From NCBI GenBank assembly GCA_945877515.1, contig CAMCSE010000017.1, positions 1 to 34,602 on the forward strand: 34,602 nt of DNA. The letters run 5' to 3'. The stretch is from an uncultured Clostridia bacterium (lineage in GTDB: Bacteria > Bacillota > Clostridia > Oscillospirales > Oscillospiraceae). The position numbers and the translations under genes are program-made. Under the pieces are notes generated by a model. It saw nothing but the letters and a program-made list of their open reading frames with translations. It did no database searches and was not told the DNA's origin. Of this stretch, positions 14,442-21,002 are shown in pieces; within the stretch, counting starts at the first letter, position 1, and each line of letters starts with the position of its first letter.

Positions 14442-14508
14442 CAAAAAAGGCGGATGTTTTGAGTACCATGCAGTTATAGCAGATAAAATTAAATATCGTT
14501 ATGTACAT

Positions 14509-14556
14509 AGAGCGTCTATTTGCCCCGCATTGGGGATGGATAGGCGCTCTTTTTTA
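14509..14556 (+). terminator. Leader hairpin with U-run before the Cys-rich gene
   Basis: Outer stem AGAGCG (14509-14514) with CGCTCT (14545-14550), then TCTAT/ATAG and an inner CCCC/GGGG stem, followed by TTTTTT. It lies 40 bases before the start of the Cys-rich frame, so it could be the terminator of an upstream lost gene or a leader attenuator. Confidence 0.55.
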
Positions 14557-14596
14557 TGCCCAAAGCCATGGGCAAATACAAGAGGAGGTGTTTTAT

Positions 14597-14757
14597 TTGA
14601 GCAAGCCTGTTTATGCCGCAGACAAGCCGAGCGATTGCCATTACTGCTACTTCTGGACAAATAGCAGAAAGGGCTGCCATCTGGGGAAATAATCGCTACT
14701 ACTTAATCTCTTTGCCACCAACGCCCAAGTTGGAATGTGATGGCTGTCCCTATACGC
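14597..14757 (+). pseudogene. Cys-rich small protein, frameshifted and truncated
   Basis: A TTG start (14597) eight bases behind AGGAGG gives SKPVYAADKPSDCHYCYFW, then TNSRKGCHLGK and a stop at 14690-14692. Removing one G from GGGG at 14683-14686 continues the protein in the next frame as NNRYYLISLPPTPKLECDGC-PYTR. The joined sequence has C-x2-C, a single Cys, then C-x2-C, like a small zinc-ribbon or metal-binding protein. It ends where the sequence passes into an antisense histidine-kinase fragment (about 14750-14757), so the true C-terminus is lost. The family is not one I can name. Confidence 0.5.
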
Positions 14758-15231
14758 GACGATCTTCAGCACTTCCATCGATCCTCCGGCGGCTGCCACG
14801 CTCTCCGCCGCATCCGTCAGCTGGTTCACCGGCTTGATGAAGATATGCTGCGCCGTCAGGATGGACAGCACCGCCAGGGCTGCCGTAATAAGCAGCAGGA
14901 CGCAGATAATATGGGTCAGAAAATCCCGTTCGGCCTGTATCGTCGCATCCATGGACAGCACCACCGCCATATATCCGTGGCTTCGCCCGGCCTCGTCCCG
15001 GATAGAGACCATGGCATACAGCCCCTGTGCTTCGCGGTTCTGCTCGCGCACCGGTGCAATATCCTCCCCTGTCAGCAGCTTGGCATTCAGCTCTCTGAAG
15101 CCATCGTATGTATAGGCCTGAAACTCTCCCAACGACAGCGCACCCGCGCTCCGATCCGTGTTGTAGACGTAATAAAATCCATCCTCCGGCGGCTTTCTAT
15201 CCCAACGACCGGCGTATTCCGTTTCTTTCCG
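14757..15231 (-). pseudogene. Sensor histidine kinase N-terminal fragment (sensor, TM, HAMP)
   Basis: The minus strand, open from 15231, encodes an extracytoplasmic sensor piece (DGFYYVYNTDRSAGALSLGE, and VSIRDEAGRSHGYMAVVLSM), a membrane segment (FLTHIICVLLLITAALAVLS) and the start of a HAMP linker (KPVNQLTDAAESVAAAGG). It ends abruptly after MEVLKIV, where it joins the Cys-rich fragment. No start codon context or first membrane helix is seen at the 5' side, and no kinase core follows. The kinase ATPase fragment at 9482-9888, same strand, may be its missing tail. Confidence 0.7.
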
Positions 15232-15338
15232 TCATGCTGTGCCCTCGATCCCGCTTTTCCCCTGTGACCCGTAATATACGGCAAAAGTGCAGCACCGTTT
15301 CCTGTACGCCGGGCAACAGGAAGCCGCGGTGTTTTCTC

Positions 15339-16622
15339 CTACCTCCGGACGACCAGTCCCTTCGGGTCGTCCAGATCCACGGTGTTGCCGTAAAAGCTGC
15401 AATCGTACATCTCCAGCGTCATCCACTCCACCGGCAGCCGCTTCACGCGGATGGCCACGCCGTTCCGCAGGAACCGGCTGTTGTTCATGTTGCTTCCGCA
15501 CAGCATGGCCGAGCCGCTGTCCAGCTCCAGCGCCACGCCGTTGCTGTCGTAGGTGTTCTCCTGCGAGCAGATCCACCCGCCGTCCAGCGCCTGCGCCGCC
15601 ACGTCCCAGCCGGTAAAGCGGCAGCCCCGCACCCATGTGGGTCCCATGACCTGCAAGCCCACGCCGCCGTCACCGGCGAATGTCACGGCCCTCACGTTGA
15701 CGCAGACCTCTTTGTCGTCCCCATAGGCCAGCGGCTCCACCACCAGCCCGCCGGTCAGAACGGTGCCGTCCCCGATCAGGTTCATATCCCGGCGCACATG
15801 CAGCGGCTGGTCGTAGGTCACAGCGGGCAGATACACCGTCACCACGTCCTCCGGCTCCGTCTCCTCCGCCGCCCGATCCAGCAGCGCCTGCAGCGCCGTC
15901 GGAGTGGTCATGTCCTCGTTCTCCCAGCGGTAGTCCACCGCCGGTCGTTCCCCGTACTCCTCCACCTGCGTCAGCGTGACGGTGTCGCCATTGCGCATGT
16001 GCAGCGTCCAGGTGATCTCATTGCGCCCGCACAGGCTGGTGGCGATATGCTCCCGGACGTACATGGCGCCGCCGGCGCTGTAATCGGCGTCCTCCATCAC
16101 GATGCGGCAGGCGTCGCCCTCCTGCGCTGATGCCGTCACCTGCCAGTCCTCCACCAGCGGAGCAAAGGCCTCCCGGGCGTTTTTACCCGTCACCGCGTCG
16201 TAGGCGTACAGCGTCAGCGGCCCCCAGCTCTCCTCACCGGCGGCGATCAGCTGGCTGCGGTATCCGTTCGGGCAATTCTCCCCATCGCTGCCCGCCGGAC
16301 TGAAGGCGGCAAACACCCAGTACAGCGTCCCGTCCGCGCCCTCATAATAGGTCTGGCACTGCCGGTCATAGGCATTGGCTGCCGTCACCGTGGGCAGCAC
16401 CGTCTCCTGCGCGGCGGGCTTTTCCCATCCCCACAGCGCCCAGCCGCCCACGGCCAGCGCCGCCAGCGCGCCCGCGGCCAGCAGCACTATCCTCCGCCAG
16501 CTCCGCCGCCGGGGGACGGCCTGCACCTGCCGCGTCACCTGCGTGGCGGTGCAGTGGGGGCAGAAGGCGGCGTCCTCCGGCAGCACCGCGCCGCACTGTA
16601 TACACCGCTTTGTCTCCGCCAT
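15339..16622 (-). CDS. Zinc-ribbon, membrane-anchored, beta-helix-like protein
   Basis: A 427-residue protein. The N-terminus is a double CxxC zinc ribbon (Cys7, Cys10, Cys21, Cys24: CIQCGAVLPEDAAFCPHC), then a basic patch PRRRSWRR and one membrane helix (about 45-66, Ala/Leu/Gly-rich). The remainder is outside the membrane: a middle part with no clear match, and from about residue 270 a series of short repeating Gly/Asn/Asp-rich strands (LIGDGTVLTGGLVVE, VGLQVMGPTWVRGCRFTGWD, NGVALELDSGSAMLCGS) resembling a right-handed parallel beta-helix. ATG 16622 is preferred because GGAGG precedes it. Similar zinc-ribbon plus TM architectures are common in gut Clostridia; the function is unknown. Cell-surface or polysaccharide binding is a guess. 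Confidence 0.7.
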   Translation of the reverse strand: MAETKRCIQCGAVLPEDAAFCPHCTATQVTRQVQAVPRRRSWRRIVLLAAGALAALAVGGWALWGWEKPAAQETVLPTVTAANAYDRQCQTYYEGADGTLYWVFAAFSPAGSDGENCPNGYRSQLIAAGEESWGPLTLYAYDAVTGKNAREAFAPLVEDWQVTASAQEGDACRIVMEDADYSAGGAMYVREHIATSLCGRNEITWTLHMRNGDTVTLTQVEEYGERPAVDYRWENEDMTTPTALQALLDRAAEETEPEDVVTVYLPAVTYDQPLHVRRDMNLIGDGTVLTGGLVVEPLAYGDDKEVCVNVRAVTFAGDGGVGLQVMGPTWVRGCRFTGWDVAAQALDGGWICSQENTYDSNGVALELDSGSAMLCGSNMNNSRFLRNGVAIRVKRLPVEWMTLEMYDCSFYGNTVDLDDPKGLVVRR

Positions 16623-16733
16623 GGCTCCACCTCCCTTCGCGCTTTTTTCTATCATATACCATTTGTTTCTCCCCGTAAAGAGTGTAGAGGCGGACGATGC
16701 CCCTCACAAAGCGCAGCACCGCACATGCCGTAG

Positions 16734-16755
16734 GGCGGGGTGCCCTCACCCCGCC
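16734..16755. repeat. Palindromic intergenic repeat
   Basis: Perfect 9-bp arms with a CCCT loop. Together with the GTAGGGG palindrome at 16865-16885 it looks like the small dispersed intergenic repeats seen in related genomes. Dispersal cannot be tested within this window. Confidence 0.45.
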
Positions 16756-16864
16756 GCACAGCAAACGAATTCGCCCGCCATAAACGGCGGCGTCCTGAGG
16801 GCAGGCCGCACTACGCGAAGCCTGATAACAACCTCACGACGTAGAATATTTCCGATAAGCGGAT

Positions 16865-16885
16865 GTAGGGGGCGACGTCCCCTAC
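16865..16885. repeat. Palindromic intergenic repeat
   Basis: Perfect 7-bp arms GTAGGGG and CCCCTAC around a 7-base GC-rich centre. Probably of the same kind as the repeat at 16734-16755. Confidence 0.4.
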
Positions 16886-16909
16886 GGGTGGTTTTCCCCC
16901 CTGCACGCC

Positions 16910-16937
16910 AAAACGCCGGTCTTTCGACCGGCGTTTT
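16910..16937. terminator. Terminator of the membrane pyrophosphatase gene
   Basis: Perfect 12-bp stem AAAACGCCGGTC (16910-16921) with GACCGGCGTTTT (16926-16937), loop TTTC, T-rich on both strands. It is 20 bases past the hppA stop. Confidence 0.9.
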
Positions 16938-16956
16938 GCTGTACAGTATACCGCGC

Positions 16957-19044
16957 TTACAGCAGCGCGTAATTCACGATCAGACCCGCGAACACGATGG
17001 ACACCATGCTCAGCAGCTTGATGAGGATGTTGATAGCGGGACCCGCCGTATCCTTGAAGGGATCGCCCACGGTGTCGCCCACCACGCCGGCCTTGTGGCA
17101 GTCGCTGCCCTTGCCGCCGAAGTTGCCCGCCTCGATGTACTTCTTGGCGTTATCCCACGCACCGCCGGCGTTGGCCATGTAGATGGCCATCAGGAAGCCG
17201 GTGACGGTGGCGCCGGCCAGCAGGCCGACCACGCCCTTGAAGCCCAGGATCATACCCACCACGATGGGTGTTACCACGGCGATGACCGTGGGCAGCACCA
17301 TCTCCTTCAGGCTGGCCTTGGTGCACAGATCCACGCAGCGCGCGTAATCGGGATCGGCCTTGCCCTCCATCAGTCCGGTGATCTCCCGGAACTGACGGCG
17401 CACCTCCAGTACCACGCTCTGCGCTGCGCGGCCCACGGAGTTCATGGTCAGCGCCGCGAACACGAAGGGCAGGCACGCGCCGATGAACAGACCCACCAGC
17501 ACCACGGGATTCATCAGGGAGAAGTCCTCGAACGTCACGTCCGCGCCTACCTCCTTGACCTTCTCGATGTAGGAGGCCATCAGCGCCAGCGCCGTCAGCG
17601 CGGCGGAGCCGATGGCAAAGCCCTTGCCGGTGGCCGCGGTGGTGTTGCCCAGGGAGTCCAGCGCGTCTGTGCGCTTGCGCACCTCCGGCTCCAGACCGGC
17701 CATCTCCGCGATGCCGCCGGCGTTGTCGGCCACGGGGCCGTAAGCGTCGGTGGCCAGGGTGATGCCCAGCGTGGACAGCATGCCCACCGCCGCCAGTGCG
17801 ATGCCGTACAGACCCATGCCCGTGCTGGCTGCGCCGCCGGACAGGAAGAACGCCAGCAGGATGCACACCGCCACGATGATGATGGGCACCGCCGTGGACA
17901 GCATACCCAGACCCAGACCGCCGATAATAATAGTGGCGGAGCCAGTCTGGCTCTTGCTGCTCAGCTCCTGGGTGGGCTTATAGGTGTCGGAGGTATAGTA
18001 CTCCGTGGCCTTGCCGATGAGCACGCCGGCCACCAGACCGGACAGAATGGCCACATACAGTCCCCAGTGCTCGATGCCCAGCAGCTTCCACACCAGGAAG
18101 AAGGAGACGATGGCGATCAGGATCGCGGACAGGTTGGTGCCCCGGGACAGCGCCTTCAGCAGCGTGCGCTGGTCGGCGTTCTCCTCCGTCTTGACGAAGA
18201 AGGAGCCGATGATGGAGCAGATGATGCCCACCGCCGCCATGACCATGGGAATGGCCATGGCCTTGAACGCCTGATCGCTGAACGCGGCCACGCCCAGGGC
18301 GGAGGCGGAGATGATGGAGCCGACGTAGGATTCGTACAGGTCGGCGCCCATACCGGCCACGTCGCCCACGTTGTCGCCCACGTTGTCGGCGATAACGGCG
18401 GGGTTCCGGGGATCGTCCTCCGGGATGCCCGCTTCCACCTTACCCACCAGATCGGCGCCCACGTCGGCCGCCTTGGTGAAGATGCCGCCGCCCACGCGGG
18501 CGAACAGAGCCATGGAGCTGGCGCCCATGCCGAAAGTCAGCATGGCGCTGGTGATGTCAGCGGCCTCCATCTTGAACACAAAGCGCAGCAGCATGAACCA
18601 CACGCTGATATCCAGCAGACCCAGACCCACCACCGTGAAGCCCATGACGCTGCCGGCGGAGAAGGCCACCCGCAGGCCGCGGTTCAGCCCTTCACGGCAG
18701 GCGTTGGCCGTGCGGCAGTTGGCTTTGGTGGCGATACGCATGCCCACGAAGCCGGACAGGCCGGAGAAGAATCCGCCGGTCAGGAACGCGAAGGGCACGA
18801 ACCACGTCAGCAGGCCGCAGGCCGCCATGACGCACAGCACCACGATCATGCAGGCGAAGAAAATGCCCACCACCGTGTACTGCCGCCGCAAATAAGCGTT
18901 CGCGCCCTCGCGGATGGAGCGGGAGATCTTGCTCATCAGAGGTGTGCCCTCGTCGAAGCTCAGTACCCGCTTACCCGTAAAGAACGCGAACAGCAGCGCG
19001 ATGACAGACCCTACAAAGGTCGCCAGGACAAGATATTTTTCCAT
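16957..19044 (-). CDS. hppA: Membrane-bound ion-pumping pyrophosphatase
   Basis: A 695-residue protein with about 16 hydrophobic segments. It hydrolyses cytosolic pyrophosphate and pumps Na+ or H+ outward. Signature motifs: [11 protein letters not shown] (194-204), [20 protein letters not shown] (220-239), the central [10 protein letters not shown] (466-475) and a C-terminal repeat [18 protein letters not shown]. Ala470 and Gly473, where K+-independent enzymes have Lys and Thr, place it in the K+-dependent group, most of whose bacterial members are Na+ pumps. Na+ versus H+ specificity is not settled here. Preceded by a near-consensus promoter and followed by a strong terminator, so it is a single-gene unit. 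Confidence 0.96.
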   Translation of the reverse strand: MEKYLVLATFVGSVIALLFAFFTGKRVLSFDEGTPLMSKISRSIREGANAYLRRQYTVVGIFFACMIVVLCVMAACGLLTWFVPFAFLTGGFFSGLSGFVGMRIATKANCRTANACREGLNRGLRVAFSAGSVMGFTVVGLGLLDISVWFMLLRFVFKMEAADITSAMLTFGMGASSMALFARVGGGIFTKAADVGADLVGKVEAGIPEDDPRNPAVIADNVGDNVGDVAGMGADLYESYVGSIISASALGVAAFSDQAFKAMAIPMVMAAVGIICSIIGSFFVKTEENADQRTLLKALSRGTNLSAILIAIVSFFLVWKLLGIEHWGLYVAILSGLVAGVLIGKATEYYTSDTYKPTQELSSKSQTGSATIIIGGLGLGMLSTAVPIIIVAVCILLAFFLSGGAASTGMGLYGIALAAVGMLSTLGITLATDAYGPVADNAGGIAEMAGLEPEVRKRTDALDSLGNTTAATGKGFAIGSAALTALALMASYIEKVKEVGADVTFEDFSLMNPVVLVGLFIGACLPFVFAALTMNSVGRAAQSVVLEVRRQFREITGLMEGKADPDYARCVDLCTKASLKEMVLPTVIAVVTPIVVGMILGFKGVVGLLAGATVTGFLMAIYMANAGGAWDNAKKYIEAGNFGGKGSDCHKAGVVGDTVGDPFKDTAGPAINILIKLLSMVSIVFAGLIVNYALL

Positions 19045-19103
19045 TGTTTTCCTCTTTCCTCCCCGCTTCCCTGTGCGGGGATCTTGCTTTTTGTTCCGCG
19101 AGT

Positions 19104-19132
19104 ATTATAAAAAAAGAAGCACTTCCCGTCAA
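19104..19132 (-). promoter_or_regulatory. Promoter of hppA
   Basis: Minus-strand TTGACG (19127-19132), 17-bp spacer, TATAAT (19104-19109). It gives a 5' leader of about 55 bases holding a small CCCCGC/GCGGGG hairpin ahead of the ribosome binding site. Confidence 0.8.
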
Positions 19133-19192
19133 ATTTTCACACTTTTTTTGGTATAAGCTGAAAAAATGTTGGAATTCATTCGTCATTTTGCC

Positions 19193-19226
19193 CGAAACTT
19201 TTTTGCGCAAAAAGTTTCGATTTTTT
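19193..19226 (+). terminator. Plus-strand terminator in gene-free region
   Basis: Perfect 11-bp stem CGAAACTTTTT (19193-19203) with AAAAAGTTTCG (19209-19219), loop TGCGC, followed by ATTTTTTT on the plus strand. No annotated plus-strand gene lies upstream. Confidence 0.65.
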
Positions 19227-19358
19227 TGTGCTTTTTCCCGGTTTTCCCCAGTGGTGCCGAAAGGTACCATACATTCTGTATGTATTTTTTCGCTTCATAT
19301 ATGCGGCGTTTTTCGTTTTCAAAATTTTTTTATGCAACTTTTCCCCGTTTAAACAAAA

Positions 19359-19392
19359 AAATTTGCCGCAAAATGCGGCAAATTTCTTTTTT
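19359..19392. terminator. Bidirectional terminator after tsaD
   Basis: Perfect 12-bp stem AAATTTGCCGCA (19359-19370) with TGCGGCAAATTT (19374-19385), loop AAA. T runs follow on both strands (CTTTTTT plus, TTTTTTTG minus). It ends the polA-rimI-tsaD transcript on the minus strand. Confidence 0.82.
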
Positions 19393-19517
19393 GTACTTTT
19401 TCTTGCTATTTGCGCCATTCTGCGCAGGTGCTCTGCGGGAGCGCATGTCATTCTGCACAATGAAATTATGCAACAATTCTCCTGTCGGTTGTCCTTCAGC
19501 GGCGAACACGCCCGCGC

Positions 19518-20534
19518 TCAATACACCGGGTCGCCCAGATCCATGGTGGCGTAGGCGTTCAGCGTCGTACCGGCGGTGTGCCCGGCCAGATACTCATAGT
19601 ATCCCTGCGCGCCGATCATAGCGCCGTTGTCGCCGCACCATTTCAGCGGCGGCAGATACAGCTTCACCCCCGCCTTGTCGCAGGCGGCCTGCAGGTCGGC
19701 GCGGATCACGGAGTTGGCCGCCACGCCGCCGGCGGCCACCAGTACGGTGCGCCCCGTCAGCTCCAGCGCGCGCATGGCGCGGGGCACCAGCTCGCCGGAC
19801 ACCGCCCGGGCAAAATCCCGCGCCAGCGCCGGCGCGTCCAGCGGCTCGCCCTTCTGCTGGGCGTTGTGCGCCAGATTCACCACGGCGGTTTTCAGCCCGG
19901 AAAAGCTCATATCCAGCTCCGCGCCGGACACATGGGCGCTGGGCAGGATGTATTTGCCGCCCTGCGACTGCTGCGCCAGCTCGTCCATGGGCTTGCCGCC
20001 GGGATAGGGCAGCCCCAGCACCCGCGCCGCCTTGTCGAAGCACTCCCCGGCGGCGTCGTCCCTGGTAGCGCCCAGCACGGTCATGTCCGTGTAGTCGGCC
20101 ACGTCCACGATCAGCGTATTGCCCCCGGAGATAGCCAGCGCCGTGAAGGGCGGCTCCAGCTCCGGGAAGGCCAGATAGTTGGCGGCGATGTGCCCCCGCA
20201 CATGGTGGACGGGGATCAGCGGCACGCCCAGCGCATAGGCGGCGGACTTGGCAAAGCTGACGCCCACCAGCACCGCGCCGATCAGCCCCGGCGCGTAAGT
20301 CACAGCCACAGCGTCGATGTCCTTCTTCGTCAGCCCCGCGTCGGAGAGCGCCTTGTCCGTCAGGGCAGTGATGGCCTGCACATGCTTGCGGGAGGCGATC
20401 TCCGGCACCACGCCGCCGTACAGGGCGTGCATGTCCGCCTGAGACAGTATGGCGTCGGACAGCACCTGCCGTCCGTCCCGCACCACCGCCACAGCCGTTT
20501 CGTCGCAGGAGGATTCAAAAGCCAGTATGTTCAC
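19518..20534 (-). CDS. tsaD: tRNA N6-adenosine threonylcarbamoyltransferase TsaD
   Basis: A 338-residue protein of the Kae1/TsaD/YgjD family. It transfers the threonylcarbamoyl group to A37 of tRNAs reading ANN codons, working with TsaB, TsaC and TsaE. The ASKHA-fold motifs are present: start ILAFESSCDET, metal site HHVRGH (His111, His115), AISGGNT, MSFSGLKT and a C-terminal CGDNGAMI with the metal-binding Asp. Length is standard. Start is GTG 20534 with GAGGAGG upstream, overlapping the rimI stop by four bases, so it is coupled to rimI. TsaB is not in the window. Confidence 0.97.
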   Translation of the reverse strand: MNILAFESSCDETAVAVVRDGRQVLSDAILSQADMHALYGGVVPEIASRKHVQAITALTDKALSDAGLTKKDIDAVAVTYAPGLIGAVLVGVSFAKSAAYALGVPLIPVHHVRGHIAANYLAFPELEPPFTALAISGGNTLIVDVADYTDMTVLGATRDDAAGECFDKAARVLGLPYPGGKPMDELAQQSQGGKYILPSAHVSGAELDMSFSGLKTAVVNLAHNAQQKGEPLDAPALARDFARAVSGELVPRAMRALELTGRTVLVAAGGVAANSVIRADLQAACDKAGVKLYLPPLKWCGDNGAMIGAQGYYEYLAGHTAGTTLNAYATMDLGDPVY

Positions 20535-20998
20535 GCCTGCGCCTCCTCTGTATAGTATTTCGTCAGGATCAGGGCGTCCTCCTTGGGCAGGTCGTAGTAG
20601 TTGCGCCGCCGCCCCGCCTCCCGGAAGCCGAAGCCCCGGTACAGGGCTATGGCCGCCGCGTTGGACGGCCGCACCTCCAGTGTCAGGAAAGCCAGACGGT
20701 TGCCCCGGGCGAAATTGTCAAACACCTGCAAAAGCTGCGCCGCCACGCCCTGTCTGCGGCGGGAGGGATCCACCGCCACGTTGGTGATATACCCCTCGTC
20801 AGCCGCCACCAGCAGCCCGGCATAGCCGATGACCTTGTCCGTCTCCGGCTCCAGCGCCACCAGAAAGGCGGCGCACTGGTTGTCCAGCTCCTCGGCCAGC
20901 ATCTGCCGCGACCACGGGCGGGAGAAGCAGGCCAGCTCCAGCGCCGCCACTTCGTTAAGATGCTCGGCAGTCATAGGTACGATGCGTACTTTTTTCAT
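20531..20998 (-). CDS. rimI: Ribosomal-protein-alanine N-acetyltransferase RimI
   Basis: A 155-residue GNAT acetyltransferase. The acetyl-CoA loop RRRQGVA (about residues 80-86) follows strand YITNVAVDP, and the C-terminal LEVRPSNAAAIALYRGFGF plus NYY is the RimI signature. It probably acetylates the N-terminus of ribosomal protein S18. In Firmicutes rimI commonly sits in the tsaB-rimI-tsaD cluster, as here (stop overlaps tsaD). It follows polA by four bases, so polA-rimI-tsaD are one transcript. Confidence 0.95.
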   Translation of the reverse strand: MKKVRIVPMTAEHLNEVAALELACFSRPWSRQMLAEELDNQCAAFLVALEPETDKVIGYAGLLVAADEGYITNVAVDPSRRRQGVAAQLLQVFDNFARGNRLAFLTLEVRPSNAAAIALYRGFGFREAGRRRNYYDLPKEDALILTKYYTEEAQA

Positions 20999-21002
20999 AT
21001 TC

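Larger units (their letters stand above)
13819..14596. other. Remnant-rich intergenic stretch after the kinase gene
   Basis: Nearly 780 bases without an intact gene. It holds a terminator with the TCAGCCTGTCAA tag (13924-13963), a second terminator (13965-13999), an IS1182 transposase tail (13976-14104), a 32-codon frame (14148-14246), a hairpin (14251-14282), a run of GCTAAT/GCTAAA repeats (14351-14441) and a terminator-like hairpin (14509-14556). Confidence 0.65.
16623..16956. other. Intergenic region with GC-rich palindromic repeats
   Basis: About 330 bases without a gene. Two short interspersed-type palindromes are present: GGCGGGGTG/CACCCCGCC (16734-16742 with 16747-16755, preceded by CGTAG) and GTAGGGG/CCCCTAC (16865-16871 with 16879-16885). 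The pyrophosphatase terminator is at 16910-16937. Confidence 0.6.
19045..19517. other. AT-rich intergenic region between hppA and tsaD
   Basis: 473 bases without a convincing gene, much more AT-rich than its surroundings. It contains the hppA promoter (19104-19132), a GC hairpin in the hppA leader (CCCCGC/GCGGGG, 19062-19081), a plus-strand-oriented terminator (19193-19226) and a bidirectional terminator (19359-19392). A plus-strand small RNA could be encoded here, but no promoter for it is evident. Confidence 0.55.

Noticed and set aside
16375-19110. A 911-codon open frame on the plus strand opposite the membrane pyrophosphatase
   Set aside because: It is the antisense shadow of a GC-rich gene: His/Gln/Gly-rich low-complexity translation, no domain, and the minus strand has a clear pyrophosphatase.
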